Shown: positions 1 through 9,539, counted from the stretch's first letter. The stretch is 64,000 nt of DNA from Enterobacter sp. 10-1 (GCA_002270295.1 NISF01000005.1:310555-374554); one strand, 5' to 3'. Numbers and translations: made by a program. Notes: a model not told the origin generated them from the sequence alone.

Positions 1-517
1 CAACCGCCACGCGCTTCGGCAGCGCCGGCAGCTCGAAGAAGCCGTTGGAATCGATGCCGTACTCTACGCCCGGAATCGACGGATGGCTCGGGCGGCCGCC
101 GGTGGCGATGAGGATATGATCGGCCGTCAGGGTTTCGCCGTTGACTTCAACCGTTTTGGCGTCGATAAAACGGGCGAAGCCTTTAATCACGTCGACCTTA
201 TTTTTACCCAGCACGTTGTCGTAAGAGGTATGAATGCGGTCGATATAGGCGCTGCGGCTGGCAACCAGCCTGTCCCAGTCGAAGTGATTGATGGTGGTAT
301 CGAAACCGTAGTCCGGGCCGTACAGGTGAATCGCTTCGCGAATCTGCGCCGCGTGCCACATGATCTTCTTCGGTACACAGCCGACGTTAACGCAGGTGCC
401 GCCCAGATCTTTCGCTTCAATCAGGGCGCACTTCTGGCCGTACATCGCCGCGCGGTTGATGGAGGCAATACCGCCGCTGCCGCCGCCGATAGCAATGTAG
501 TCATAATGTTTGCTCAT
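1..517 (-). CDS. gor: glutathione reductase, N-terminal part (cut by window edge)
   Basis: Reduces oxidised glutathione with NADPH in the cytoplasm. Only the first 172 residues are in the window; the rest lies left of position 1. The N-terminus has the FAD-binding dinucleotide motif (IGGGSGG, about residues 10-16) and the redox-active disulfide pair Cys42 and Cys47 in the CVNVGC segment typical of the family. The start at 517 is preceded on the minus strand by AAGGA. It lies 71 bp downstream of rlmJ on the same strand, as in E. coli. Identity is secure; completeness cannot be judged. Confidence 0.96.
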   Translation of the reverse strand, partial: MSKHYDYIAIGGGSGGIASINRAAMYGQKCALIEAKDLGGTCVNVGCVPKKIMWHAAQIREAIHLYGPDYGFDTTINHFDWDRLVASRSAYIDRIHTSYDNVLGKNKVDVIKGFARFIDAKTVEVNGETLTADHILIATGGRPSHPSIPGVEYGIDSNGFFELPALPKRVAV

Positions 518-588
518 GAGTCATATCCTTAATATCTGAATGCTGCGATTGTATACCGGAAATCAATAGGTTCCGCCGATGACTGCGA

Positions 589-1431
589 TTACTCCGGGAC
601 GATCCAGCTAACCGTTGCATGACCGATGCCGGTCGGCACCAGCTTTTTGTGCAGCCACGGCAGGACGTTGTTCATCTGCTGTTCCAGCTTCCACGGCGGG
701 TTGATAACGATCATCCCCGACGCGGTCATTCCACGCTGGTCGCTGTCCGGGCGCACGGCAAGCTCAATCTGCATGATTTTACGAATGCCGGTTGCTTCTA
801 ACTCTTTGATCATTCGCTTAATCTGCGCACGTAAGACCACCGGGTACCACAGCGCATAGGTGCCGGTAGCGAAGCGCTTGTAGCCTTCGTGAATGCCGGT
901 AACGACCGCCTGGTAATCGCTTTTAATTTCGTACGGCGGGTCGATAAGAATCAGACCGCGACGGGAGGCGGGCGGCAGCTTAGCCTTCAGCTGCTGATAA
1001 CCATCGGACTTTTCCACGCGCGCGCGCTCGTCTTTCTGGAATTCTGAGCGCAGCAGCGGGAAATCGCTCGGGTGCAGCTCGGTCAGCTGCAGGCTGTCCT
1101 GCTCGCGCAGAAGCTGGCGGGCAACCAGCGGCGAGCCCGGATAGTAGCGCAGCTGGCCGCTACGGTTGAAGTGCTGAACCACGGAGATATACGGCTCCAG
1201 CTCGGCCGGCAGGTCATCCTGCTGCCAGATGCGGGAGATGCCTTCCAGATACTCGCCGGTACGCTCGGCGTGCTCGCTGCTCAGATGGTAGCGCCCTGCG
1301 CCGGCGTGGGTGTCCAGATAGAGAAACGGTTTCTCTTTCTCTTTCAGCGATTCAATGATCAGACTCTGAACGGTGTGTTTGAGGACGTCGGCGTGGTTGC
1401 CTGCGTGAAAGCTGTGGCGATAACTGAGCAT
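589..1431 (-). CDS. rlmJ: 23S rRNA (adenine-N6) methyltransferase RlmJ
   Basis: SAM-dependent methyltransferase that modifies A2030 of 23S rRNA. The product is 280 residues, the length of the E. coli protein, and begins MLSYRHSFHAGNHADVLKHT. The catalytic DPPY motif of adenine-N6 methyltransferases is at residues 164-167. An in-frame start 38 codons upstream exists, but the family start at 1431 gives the expected length and keeps the conserved N-terminus. It is followed by gor on the same strand and is divergent from the phosphatase gene. Confidence 0.96.
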   Translation of the reverse strand: MLSYRHSFHAGNHADVLKHTVQSLIIESLKEKEKPFLYLDTHAGAGRYHLSSEHAERTGEYLEGISRIWQQDDLPAELEPYISVVQHFNRSGQLRYYPGSPLVARQLLREQDSLQLTELHPSDFPLLRSEFQKDERARVEKSDGYQQLKAKLPPASRRGLILIDPPYEIKSDYQAVVTGIHEGYKRFATGTYALWYPVVLRAQIKRMIKELEATGIRKIMQIELAVRPDSDQRGMTASGMIVINPPWKLEQQMNNVLPWLHKKLVPTGIGHATVSWIVPE

Positions 1432-1624
1432 GGATGCAGAGATTCCGGGAATTAAACAAGATAACCGATAGTTTACCGCAGATCCGTCCGGATTACCGCT
1501 GTAGCGCCGTGCTGTTTCAATTGTGGCAAAAGCGTTGCAAAACATAACGGTGTCATAAAAATGTCAAACGGTCGCGCTAGCGTCGCGTGCAGGCAAGGTA
1601 ATTGTTTGAATAAAAGGAAAAATA

Positions 1625-2896
1625 ATGAAACTGCAAATCACACTTCTGACGTCGGCGCTGATCCTGGCGCTGCCGGCGCTGGCAAAAGACGTCCCGCTTA
1701 ATCAGGCGGCGGCGATCGCCGCCAGCGTCACCCCTGCGGCCGCCAGTCCGGCGTTTGACGCGCTGGAAAGCCAGACGCTGGCGGCGCTGCGCCAGGCGCT
1801 GAAAGGGGATGCCGCAACGCTCACCCGCGGCCAGCTGGAGCACGCTAAGCAGAATAAAACCCAGGCGGATAAAGCCTGGCTCAAGGCCAGCGGCTACGAT
1901 TTTCAGGCTAAAGCGAACCAGCAGGCGGGGATTGAGCTGCTCTCGGCGTTCAGCAAACTCCCTGATTCGGTGGTGAAAGATAACCTCGCTACCGTCACCG
2001 CCATTAACCGTGATGCCACCCAGGCTACCCGGCACCAGGCGTTGGCCGATGCCGAGGGGATAAGCTATCTCTACTTCCTCAGCGATGCGATGGGGCCTCG
2101 GCTGGGCAAAGCGTTCCTTACGGCCTACGACAAAGGCGAGCTGGGCAAAGCGGCGGCGCTGATTAAGGCCAGCGAAGTCAGCACCGGGGCGGCGAAAAAG
2201 CACTTCAATAACCCGCGTCCGTTCCTGATTCAGGGCAACACTATCCATCTGGTGCCGGATGACGTGGTGGTGAAGGATAACCAGCCCTATACCGCCGACG
2301 AGGGCTCTTTCCCCAGCGGGCACACCAATACCGGCTATACCGATGCCCTGCTGATGGCCGAGATGATCCCGGAACGCTTTGATGCGCTGGTCACGCGCGG
2401 GGCGCGCTACGGCTACTCGCGGATCGTCCTCGGCGTCCACTACCCGCTGGACGTGATGGGCTCGCGGATGGTGGCGCAGCGTAACGTCGCCCACTATCTG
2501 AACGATGCAAAATATCGCGCGCTGTTTAACGAAGCGCGCGATCAGCTGCGCGCCGCGCTGGAGAAAGAGTGCGGCACCTCGCTGGCTGAATGCGCGAAAA
2601 CTGCCGGGAAGGACGATCCCTATCGCGATCCGGCCATGAACGCCTTTTATCGCTTCACCATGACCTACGATCTGCCGCAGCAGAAGGGTGAGAAGCAGGC
2701 CCTGAAGGTGCCGGAAGGGGCCGAGGTGCTGCTGGAGGCCGCCTTGCCGCATCTTTCCGCCGCACAGCGTCGGGCGCTGATGGTGAAAACCGCGCTGCCG
2801 GCCGGCTACCCGCTGTCGGGAGAGACCGCCGACCAGCAGTTCTGGCAGCGCCTCAACCTGCCTGCCGCCTGGCAGATGGCGCAGAAGACGCATTAA
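1625..2896 (+). CDS. secreted PAP2-family (class A-type) acid phosphatase
   Basis: Probable periplasmic phosphomonoesterase, 423 residues. A signal peptide of about 20 residues ends in ALA before KD. The complete PAP2 signature is visible: K-x6-RP in KKHFNNPRP, PSGH in SFPSGHTN, and SR-x5-H-x3-D in SRIVLGVHYPLD, which supply the phosphate-binding residues and the nucleophilic histidine. Classical PhoN/PhoC enzymes are about 250 residues. This one is longer, with an extra alpha-helical N-terminal stretch (about 25-130) and a C-terminal tail of about 120 residues. An AAGGAAA ribosome site precedes the ATG. It sits between rlmJ and prlC, where E. coli K-12 has no such gene. The substrate is unknown. 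Confidence 0.85.
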   Translation: MKLQITLLTSALILALPALAKDVPLNQAAAIAASVTPAAASPAFDALESQTLAALRQALKGDAATLTRGQLEHAKQNKTQADKAWLKASGYDFQAKANQQAGIELLSAFSKLPDSVVKDNLATVTAINRDATQATRHQALADAEGISYLYFLSDAMGPRLGKAFLTAYDKGELGKAAALIKASEVSTGAAKKHFNNPRPFLIQGNTIHLVPDDVVVKDNQPYTADEGSFPSGHTNTGYTDALLMAEMIPERFDALVTRGARYGYSRIVLGVHYPLDVMGSRMVAQRNVAHYLNDAKYRALFNEARDQLRAALEKECGTSLAECAKTAGKDDPYRDPAMNAFYRFTMTYDLPQQKGEKQALKVPEGAEVLLEAALPHLSAAQRRALMVKTALPAGYPLSGETADQQFWQRLNLPAAWQMAQKTH

Positions 2897-2903
2897 TCTC
2901 ACG

Positions 2904-2989
2904 CAGCCCGGCGAAGCATCGCGCCAGCCGGGATTTTGCTCAACGGCCGGGCTTATTGCAGCAATACCCGGCGCTGAGCATCGCGCGAC
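2904..2989. repeat. pair of REP/BIME-like palindromic repeats
   Basis: Two adjacent GC-rich imperfect palindromes lie just after the phosphatase gene. The first has CCCGGC/GCCGGG arms (2907-2912, 2927-2932) followed by ATTTT, so it may also end the phosphatase transcript. The second spans about 2945-2989. Both contain the core AGCATCGCGC, which recurs at 6069-6078 in another intergenic copy. This is a typical enterobacterial extragenic repeat arrangement. Confidence 0.7.
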
Positions 2990-3081
2990 ATTGAAATTCA
3001 CCCAACTATCCCCCATTCTAGATCCCATGCTAAAGCGCCGGAACGCGCGCTTCATTTCCCCTTTTCAACAGGACTGCGCAT

Positions 3082-5124
3082 ATGACCAATCCATTACTGA
3101 CGCCTTTTTCATTGCCGCCTTTTTCTGCAATCAAGCCGGAGCATGTGGTGCCTGCGGTCACCAAAGCGCTGGACGATTGCCGGGCATCGGTAGAGAGCGT
3201 CGTGGCGCAGGGCGCGCCCTATAGCTGGGAGACGCTGTGCCAGCCGCTGGCGGAAGTCGACGACGTGCTGGGGCGTATTTTTTCTCCCGTTAGCCATCTG
3301 AATTCGGTCAAAAATAGCCCGGAGCTGCGTGAAGCCTACGAACAAACCCTGCCGCTGCTGTCGGAATACAGCACCTGGGTGGGCCAGCACGAAGGTCTGT
3401 ACAAAGCGTATCGCGATCTGCGCGACGGCGACCACTACGCCACCCTGAACACCGCCCAGAAAAAGGCGGTGGATAACGCGCTGCGTGATTTTGAACTCTC
3501 CGGTATCGGTCTGGCGAAAGAGCAGCAGAAGCGCTACGGCGAGATTGCCGCGCGCCTCTCCGAGCTGGGCAATCAGTACAGCAACAACGTGCTCGACGCC
3601 ACGATGGGCTGGAGCAAGCTGGTGACCGACGAAGCCGAGCTGTCCGGGATGCCGGAGAGCGCGCTGGCGGCGGCTCAGGCTCAGGCGCAGGCCAAAGAGC
3701 AGGAAGGCTATCTGCTGACCCTGGATATCCCGAGCTACCTGCCGGTGATGACCTACTGCGAAAACCAGGCGCTGCGCGAAGAGCTCTATCGCGCCTACTC
3801 CACCCGCGCTTCTGACCAGGGGCCGAACGCCGGCAAATGGGACAACAGCCCGGTGATGGCCGAGATCCTCGCCCTGCGCCACGAGCTGGCGCAGCTGCTG
3901 GGCTTTGACAGCTACGCGTCAAAATCGCTGTCGACCAAAATGGCGGAAAACCCGCAGCAGGTGCTCGACTTCCTGACCGACCTGGCGAAACGCGCCCGTC
4001 CGCAGGGGGAGAAAGAGCTGGCCCAGCTGCGCGCCTTCGCCAAAGCGGAGTTCGGCGTTGAGGAGCTGCAGCCGTGGGATATCGCTTACTACAGTGAAAA
4101 GCAGAAGCAGCATCTCTACAGCATCAGCGATGAGCAGCTGCGCCCCTATTTCCCGGAAAACAGAGCCGTTAACGGCCTGTTCGAAGTGGTTAAGCGTATT
4201 TACGGCATCAGCGCCAAAGAGCGTACCGATATCGACGTCTGGCACCCGGAAGTGCGCTTCTTCGAGCTGTATGACGAAAAAGGCGAGCTGCGCGGCAGCT
4301 TCTATCTCGATCTCTATGCGCGCGAGCACAAGCGCGGCGGCGCGTGGATGGACGACTGCGTCGGCCAGATGCGCAAGCTGGACGGTTCGCTGCAAAAGCC
4401 GGTGGCCTACCTGACCTGCAACTTTAACCGTCCGGTTAGCGGCAAGCCGGCGCTGTTCACCCACGATGAAGTGATCACCCTGTTCCACGAATTCGGCCAC
4501 GGTCTGCACCATATGCTGACCCGTATCGATACCGCGGGCGTGTCCGGAATTAGCGGCGTGCCGTGGGATGCGGTTGAGCTGCCGAGCCAGTTCATGGAGA
4601 ACTGGTGCTGGGAGCCGGAGGCGCTGGCATTTATCTCCGGGCACTACGAGACCGGCGAACCGCTGCCGCAGGCGCTGCTGGAAAAAATGCTCGCCGCGAA
4701 GAACTACCAGGCCGCGCTGTTTATTCTGCGCCAGCTGGAGTTCGGCCTGTTCGACTTCCGCCTGCATGCGGAGTACCAGCCGGAGCAAGGGGCGAAAATC
4801 CTCGAAACGCTGGCGGAAATCAAAAAGCAGGTCGCCGTGGTGCCGGGTCCGTCGTGGGGCCGCTTCCCGCACGCCTTCAGCCACATTTTTGCCGGCGGCT
4901 ACGCGGCGGGCTACTACAGCTACCTGTGGGCCGACGTGCTGGCGGCGGACGCCTTCTCTCGCTTCGAGGAAGAGGGTATTTTCAACCGTGAAACCGGTCA
5001 GTCGTTCCTCGATAACATCCTCAGCCGCGGCGGTTCTGAAGAGCCGATGATTCTGTTCAAACGCTTCCGCGGCCGCGAGCCGCAGCTTGACGCGATGCTG
5101 GATCACTACGGGATCAAGGGCTAA
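3082..5124 (+). CDS. prlC: oligopeptidase A (M3 zinc metallopeptidase)
   Basis: Cytoplasmic peptidase that degrades signal peptides and other short peptides. The product is 680 residues, identical in length to E. coli OpdA and highly similar throughout. The zinc site HEFGH is at 469-473; Glu506 in the PSQFME segment is the expected third ligand. A stem-loop lies between it and rsmJ, although the two genes are neighbours and probably partly co-transcribed. In E. coli the pair is reported as heat-inducible; no clear sigma-32 promoter was identified here. Confidence 0.97.
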   Translation: MTNPLLTPFSLPPFSAIKPEHVVPAVTKALDDCRASVESVVAQGAPYSWETLCQPLAEVDDVLGRIFSPVSHLNSVKNSPELREAYEQTLPLLSEYSTWVGQHEGLYKAYRDLRDGDHYATLNTAQKKAVDNALRDFELSGIGLAKEQQKRYGEIAARLSELGNQYSNNVLDATMGWSKLVTDEAELSGMPESALAAAQAQAQAKEQEGYLLTLDIPSYLPVMTYCENQALREELYRAYSTRASDQGPNAGKWDNSPVMAEILALRHELAQLLGFDSYASKSLSTKMAENPQQVLDFLTDLAKRARPQGEKELAQLRAFAKAEFGVEELQPWDIAYYSEKQKQHLYSISDEQLRPYFPENRAVNGLFEVVKRIYGISAKERTDIDVWHPEVRFFELYDEKGELRGSFYLDLYAREHKRGGAWMDDCVGQMRKLDGSLQKPVAYLTCNFNRPVSGKPALFTHDEVITLFHEFGHGLHHMLTRIDTAGVSGISGVPWDAVELPSQFMENWCWEPEALAFISGHYETGEPLPQALLEKMLAAKNYQAALFILRQLEFGLFDFRLHAEYQPEQGAKILETLAEIKKQVAVVPGPSWGRFPHAFSHIFAGGYAAGYYSYLWADVLAADAFSRFEEEGIFNRETGQSFLDNILSRGGSEEPMILFKRFRGREPQLDAMLDHYGIKG

Positions 5125-5139
5125 TTTACCCGACAGACT

Positions 5140-5227
5140 TCAGGCTGCCTCTTCGGCAACTGCACTCACTCACCCCGGGAACGCGCTCTGTGTACGTTCC
5201 CGGGGATTTTTTCCCTTGTTGTCCTGA
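5140..5227 (+). terminator. composite hairpin with intrinsic terminator between prlC and rsmJ
   Basis: The core stem has 11-bp arms, CCCCGGGAACG (5173-5183) and its complement (5195-5205), followed by ATTTTTT. This is a strong rho-independent terminator for prlC. Outer arms TCAGG (5140-5144) and CCTGA (5223-5227) may close a larger structure. The architecture resembles the element at 60119-60209: an outer TCAGG or TACAGG arm around an inner CCCCGG...CCGGGGATTT stem. Read-through into rsmJ is possible. Confidence 0.75.
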
Positions 5228-5258
5228 GGCAACGCGAATTGTTTAGGGTAAAGCGGAA

Positions 5259-6011
5259 GTGAAAATCTGCTTAATTGATGAAACGGGCGCCGGAGACGGC
5301 GCCTTATCCGTTCTTGCCGCCCGCTGGGGGCTGGAGCACGACGAAGACAGCCTGATGGCGCTGGCGATGACGCCGGAGCATCTGGAATTACGTAAACGCG
5401 ATGAGCCGAAGCTGGGCGGCATCTTCGTTGATTTTGTCGGCGGAGCGATGGCCCATCGGCGTAAGTTCGGCGGCGGACGCGGCGAGGCGGTGGCCAAAGC
5501 GGTGGGGGTAAAGGGCGACTATCTGCCGGACGTGGTGGACGCCACGGCGGGGCTGGGGCGCGACGCGTTTGTGCTCGCCAGCGTAGGCTGCCGCGTGCGG
5601 ATGCTGGAGCGTAACCCGGTGGTGGCGGCGCTGCTTGATGATGGCCTGGCCCGCGGCTACGCCGATCCGGAAATCGGCCCGTGGCTGCAGCAGCGCCTGC
5701 AGCTTATTCACGCCTCAAGCCTGACGGCGCTGACCGATATTACGCCGCGGCCGCAGGTGGTCTATCTCGACCCGATGTTCCCGCACAAGCAGAAAAGCGC
5801 GCTGGTGAAAAAAGAGATGCGCGTCTTTCAGTCGCTGGTGGGCGCGGATTTAGACGCCGACGGCCTGCTGGAGCCGGCGCGCCTGCTGGCGACCAAACGC
5901 GTGGTGGTCAAACGCCCTGACTACGCGCCGCCGCTGGCGGATGTCGCCACGCCGAACGCGGTGGTTACCAAGGGCCATCGGTTTGATATTTACGCCGGTA
6001 CGGCGGAATAA
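5259..6011 (+). CDS. rsmJ: 16S rRNA (guanine1516-N2) methyltransferase RsmJ
   Basis: SAM-dependent methyltransferase of the small-subunit rRNA, 250 residues as in E. coli. A Rossmann-type SAM-binding segment ([15 protein letters not shown], about residues 93-107) and the YLDPMFPHK segment are present. Translation starts at GTG (5259), preceded by AGCGGAA. It follows prlC on the same strand and ends just before a REP-like repeat. Confidence 0.96.
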   Translation: MKICLIDETGAGDGALSVLAARWGLEHDEDSLMALAMTPEHLELRKRDEPKLGGIFVDFVGGAMAHRRKFGGGRGEAVAKAVGVKGDYLPDVVDATAGLGRDAFVLASVGCRVRMLERNPVVAALLDDGLARGYADPEIGPWLQQRLQLIHASSLTALTDITPRPQVVYLDPMFPHKQKSALVKKEMRVFQSLVGADLDADGLLEPARLLATKRVVVKRPDYAPPLADVATPNAVVTKGHRFDIYAGTAE

Positions 6012-6029
6012 CCCCTTCTCGCGGAATAT

Positions 6030-6086
6030 CCCGGCCGGTACGCCTTATCCGGGCTACGTAGCCCGGTCAGCATCGCGCGGCCGGGG
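6030..6086. repeat. REP-like palindromic repeat
   Basis: A GC-rich imperfect palindrome in the convergent gap between rsmJ and the flavoprotein gene. It contains CCGGCC...GGCCGG ends, an internal CCGGGCTACGTAGCCCGG palindrome and the AGCATCGCGC core seen near 2915 and 2977. It probably limits read-through between the converging genes. Confidence 0.7.
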
Positions 6087-6091
6087 CGCGG

Positions 6092-7294
6092 TTAGACAAA
6101 CGGCGCCAGCGGATCGGCGATCTCAAAGGCAATGGCTCTATCGGCCTTCGGGGGATAGATAAGCTCGCTGGTTATCGATATCTTCACCTTTTTCGCCTCT
6201 TCCCGCGTTAGCTTCACCTGCTGGTCCCAGCCTTCGGTATAGACCGCGCCCCAGGCGCCGAGATCCAGACAGGTAACGTAGTTTTCCTGACGATAGGGCA
6301 GCGGAGCGACTTCCAGCAGGCTGGCCGCCGCGTTATTCCCGGCAAATTTGCCCAGCAGAATAGCGTGCTGGCAGGTCATCAGCGCGTGGTTGCCTTTGTC
6401 ATCCGTGGCCGCGTAGGCCACGTCCCCGGTGGCGTAGATCTCATCATGGCCCACCACCTGAAGATCGCGGTTGACGTGCAGGCGACCCTGGCGATCGCGC
6501 GGGGCGTCAATCTGCGCCGTCAGGTCGTTGGCCTGTACCCCCACGGTCCAGATAACGGTCTGCGACGCAATGGTCTGCCCGTCTTTGAGCGTGACGCCGG
6601 CCGCGTCAATGCTTTCGACCTCCGTATTCACCAGCCACTCAACGCCGAGCTCTGCGGATGCCTGGACGATAACCTCGCGCAGCGCGTCGCTGTAGCGCGA
6701 GCCCGGCTGCGGGCCCCGTTCAACTACGACTACTCTGGTCTTAGCATTTGAGCCCAGGATGGCCCGCAGTTTGCCCGGAAGCTCCATCGCCATCTCGATG
6801 CCGGTAAAGCCGCCGCCGCAGACGACGACCGTATTGCGCGCCACGCTATCCGCGGCGTGGGCCAGGGATTTCAGATGGTTTTCCAGAACGGTGGCGCTTT
6901 CCAGCTGGTCGAGATCGAAGGCGTAAGCCTCGGCTCCGGCGACCAGAGAACGGTTAACGTGGCTGCCGCTGGCGAGAATCAGCCGGTCGTAGCCCGCGCG
7001 CTGCGCGTTGCCGGAGGCATCGACCCACGCCACTTCTCTGGCGGCGGGAACGATGCGCGCAACGGTACCGCGCAGGAAGCTGACGCCGGTGGCGTCAAAT
7101 AATGGCTGTAGCGGGGCGACCAGCGTCGGCACATCATCCTCATAGAAACGTGGACGCACCCGCAGCTCGGGCTGCGGGGCAATTACCGTGATTTCCACGG
7201 TCTCGTCGCGGTGCATATCCGCCAGCCGAGCGGCGCTGAGCGCAGCCCACATTCCGGAAAAGCCCGCGCCGACGATCAGGATTTTTTTAGCCAT
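6092..7294 (-). CDS. NDH-2-like FAD-dependent NAD(P)/pyridine nucleotide-disulfide oxidoreductase
   Basis: Flavoprotein of about 400 residues. The N-terminal FAD-binding motif is GAGFSGMWAA, and a second dinucleotide-binding motif CGGGFTGIEMA lies near residue 160. A third FAD-contact segment, IYATGDVA, is near 290. The fold matches type II NADH dehydrogenases and related oxidoreductases, but there is no obvious membrane anchor. An upstream in-frame GTG at 7309 adds five residues; the ATG at 7294 is preferred because it directly precedes the conserved beta-strand. It is divergent from an Rrf2-family regulator, which probably controls it. The electron acceptor is unknown. Confidence 0.8.
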   Translation of the reverse strand: MAKKILIVGAGFSGMWAALSAARLADMHRDETVEITVIAPQPELRVRPRFYEDDVPTLVAPLQPLFDATGVSFLRGTVARIVPAAREVAWVDASGNAQRAGYDRLILASGSHVNRSLVAGAEAYAFDLDQLESATVLENHLKSLAHAADSVARNTVVVCGGGFTGIEMAMELPGKLRAILGSNAKTRVVVVERGPQPGSRYSDALREVIVQASAELGVEWLVNTEVESIDAAGVTLKDGQTIASQTVIWTVGVQANDLTAQIDAPRDRQGRLHVNRDLQVVGHDEIYATGDVAYAATDDKGNHALMTCQHAILLGKFAGNNAAASLLEVAPLPYRQENYVTCLDLGAWGAVYTEGWDQQVKLTREEAKKVKISITSELIYPPKADRAIAFEIADPLAPFV

Positions 7295-7406
7295 TATTGT
7301 TTCACTCACTGTTTGCTACGATGTATTTACTCGGATTTTATTTGTCGTAGTTATCGAATGCAACGTGATTTGTGCCCTCGGCAGAGCGAAATGGCGGAAT
7401 GCGGTA

Positions 7407-7440
7407 TTATCTATATGATAAACAATTAAATAATTATTTA
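7407..7440. promoter_or_regulatory. candidate operator: two palindromes between flavoprotein and Rrf2 genes
   Basis: Inside the 232-bp divergent intergenic region are two inverted repeats. TTATC-N5-GATAA is at 7407-7421. A perfect 14-bp palindrome, TAAATAATTATTTA, is at 7427-7440. AT-rich dyads of this size suit Rrf2-family dimers. Assignment to the neighbouring regulator is inferred from position only. Confidence 0.45.
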
Positions 7441-7526
7441 TTCTGCGGCATGCTATGGCGTCTGTCTGGTATGGCTACGATCAAAAAGCTACAATAACTC
7501 AGATTTGTTTTGGCTGAGATAAGAGA

Positions 7527-8030
7527 ATGGCGTTCTACAGTTCTGGCGTTGAGTACGGCATCCATAGTTTGATGTGCATGGTGGACAGCAAAGGCGACGC
7601 GCGCGATATGAGCGTGCGGGAAATCGCCGAGCTGCAAAGCGTGCCCTACGACTATCTGGCCAAAATATTTACCCGCCTCTCCCGGGCAGGCCTGGTGCGC
7701 AGCATGGAAGGCAAGGGCGGCGGCTTCCAGCTGGCGAAGCCCGCCGAACACATCACGGTGCTGGATGTGGTCAATGCTATTGATGGCGATAAGCGTATTT
7801 TCGAATGCCGTGAAATTCGCCAGCGGCTGGCGGTATTTGACGAGCAGCCGCCGGAATGGGCCTGTGAAGGCATTTGTGGCGTGCGTTCGGTGATGGATAT
7901 GGCCCAGCAGCGTATGGAAGAAGCGCTCGGGCAGCATACAATTTTGGATCTCGCCCGCAAGATGTACCGCAAAGCGCCGGATGAGTTTGTGATTGAAGTG
8001 CAGGAGTGGATTGACGCCCGTAAGAGTTAA
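7527..8030 (+). CDS. Rrf2-family transcriptional regulator, probable Fe-S or redox sensor
   Basis: DNA-binding regulator of 167 residues. A winged helix occupies about 1-80, including a GLVRSMEGKGGGFQLAKP wing as in IscR and NsrR. Three cysteines (C in IFECRE, then two in WACEGICG) lie where Rrf2 proteins ligate an Fe-S cluster. The spacing is wider than the C-x5-C-x5-C of IscR, so it is neither IscR nor NsrR. A GAGATAAGAG ribosome site precedes the ATG. It is divergent from the NDH-2-like flavoprotein, suggesting a redox-responsive pair. The ligand is unknown. Confidence 0.82.
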   Translation: MAFYSSGVEYGIHSLMCMVDSKGDARDMSVREIAELQSVPYDYLAKIFTRLSRAGLVRSMEGKGGGFQLAKPAEHITVLDVVNAIDGDKRIFECREIRQRLAVFDEQPPEWACEGICGVRSVMDMAQQRMEEALGQHTILDLARKMYRKAPDEFVIEVQEWIDARKS

Positions 8031-8069
8031 CCTCAGCCAGCTGCCGCTGGCCGAGGGCGGAAGCTGCCG

Positions 8070-9539
8070 CTATTTGCTGCCGGCAGGCGTATTGATCATG
8101 CGGTTGAGCCACGGCACCAGAATCGCCATCACTATCGTTACCGCCAGCGTCACCAGGCCAATTTTGCCGAACACGTTGGTGTAGATCGGCAGGGTCTGCA
8201 GCGGGTCGGTGACATTTTCCGGCACCGCGGTGAACGTCGCCACGTATCCCCCCATCAGGAAGGCCGCTGCCTGCGTCAGGAACCACATCCCGAGGATGAA
8301 GCCCATCAGCTGCTGCGGAACCAGCGCGGCGACCATCGCCAGGCCGAGCGCGCTAATCAGCAGCTCGCCGAGGCTCTGGAACAGATAGACCAGCACGATA
8401 AACCACGGCGAAGTGAGCCCCTGCGCGTCGGCAAACCAGATGCCGGCGGCGGCGGTCAGGAAGCCCAGCGAACATAAAAACATTCCGAGGGTAAACTTCA
8501 TCGGCATGGTCAGGTCCCGGCCTTTGTTGCCCAGGCGGGTGTAGATCGCGGCCAGCACCGGGCTGGCGACCACCACCCAGAACGGATTCAGCGCCTGGAA
8601 GCTGACCGGGTTAATGGTGATGCCAAGGATTTGGTGGTGCACGTTGTTGATGGCAAAAAAGTTGAGCGACGTGGGCATTTGCGCATACAGGATGTAGAAC
8701 AGCACCGCTTCCAGCATCAGGATAAAGGCGACAAACATCCTGTTGCGGCCGGTTTTATCGAGCTTGAAGGCCTCGCGAAAGAAGAAAATAATCACCACGA
8801 CAGAGAGGACGATCAGCACCAGGTTGGCGATTTTCACGTTATGCATAAGCCAGGCGCAGAGGAAAATCATCGCTACCGTACCGACCAGCACATACAGCAG
8901 GTTGCGCGGAACTAACGGCCGATGGTCGGGCTCCGAACCGATATCTTTGACCATCCCGCGGCAGGCGAAATAGACCAGCAGAGCGATAATCAGCCCTGCA
9001 CCGCACAGGTTGTAGGCGACGGCATAGCCAAACTTCTCCGCAATCACCGGCGCCAGCGATAGCGACAGCAGGGAGCCGATGTTAATCGACATGTAAAACA
9101 GGGTGAAGGCTCCGTCCAGGCGCGCGTCGTCCGGGGGATAGCACTTTGACAGCAGGCTGGCGGGGTTGGCCTTAAACAGCCCGTTGCCGACGGCGATGGT
9201 GCCCAAGGCGATAAAAATGAGCTCGGGTTTTAAGAGCGACAGCCCGGTCATGAAATAACCGAGCGCCAGCACAATCGCACCCAGCACCAGCGTCCGTTTG
9301 GTGCCCAGCAGGTGGTCGCCGACGTAGCCGCCGATGGAGATCAGGCCGTATACCAGCGCCGCAAATGCGCCAAAGGTAATAAACGCCTGTTCCTGAGAGA
9401 ATCCGAGCTGTTTAACAAAGAAAACCGCCAGGATGCCCTGGACGCCGTAATAGCCAAATCGCTCCCATAACTCTACAAAAAAAATCATGAAGAACGGCCG
9501 CGGTTGCTGCAGCAGGCCCGTAGGTGCAGTTGTTTTCAT
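8070..9539 (-). CDS. dtpB: proton-dependent di/tripeptide permease DtpB
   Basis: Inner-membrane POT/PTR-family importer of di- and tripeptides, 489 residues, matching E. coli DtpB in length and sequence. The family motif containing [10 protein letters not shown] is in the first membrane helix region, and the [10 protein letters not shown] signature follows near residue 150. About 14 hydrophobic segments are present. The gene converges on the Rrf2 gene with 39 bp between stop codons. Confidence 0.96.
   Translation of the reverse strand: MKTTAPTGLLQQPRPFFMIFFVELWERFGYYGVQGILAVFFVKQLGFSQEQAFITFGAFAALVYGLISIGGYVGDHLLGTKRTLVLGAIVLALGYFMTGLSLLKPELIFIALGTIAVGNGLFKANPASLLSKCYPPDDARLDGAFTLFYMSINIGSLLSLSLAPVIAEKFGYAVAYNLCGAGLIIALLVYFACRGMVKDIGSEPDHRPLVPRNLLYVLVGTVAMIFLCAWLMHNVKIANLVLIVLSVVVIIFFFREAFKLDKTGRNRMFVAFILMLEAVLFYILYAQMPTSLNFFAINNVHHQILGITINPVSFQALNPFWVVVASPVLAAIYTRLGNKGRDLTMPMKFTLGMFLCSLGFLTAAAGIWFADAQGLTSPWFIVLVYLFQSLGELLISALGLAMVAALVPQQLMGFILGMWFLTQAAAFLMGGYVATFTAVPENVTDPLQTLPIYTNVFGKIGLVTLAVTIVMAILVPWLNRMINTPAGSK

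Noticed and set aside
1577-3055. 492-codon open frame antisense to the phosphatase gene
   Set aside because: It is a high-GC shadow frame; the plus strand has a signal peptide, a complete PAP2 signature and a ribosome site.
7295-7309. GTG start five codons upstream for the NDH-2-like gene
   Set aside because: No better ribosome site; the ATG at 7294 directly precedes the conserved FAD-binding strand. Both remain possible.
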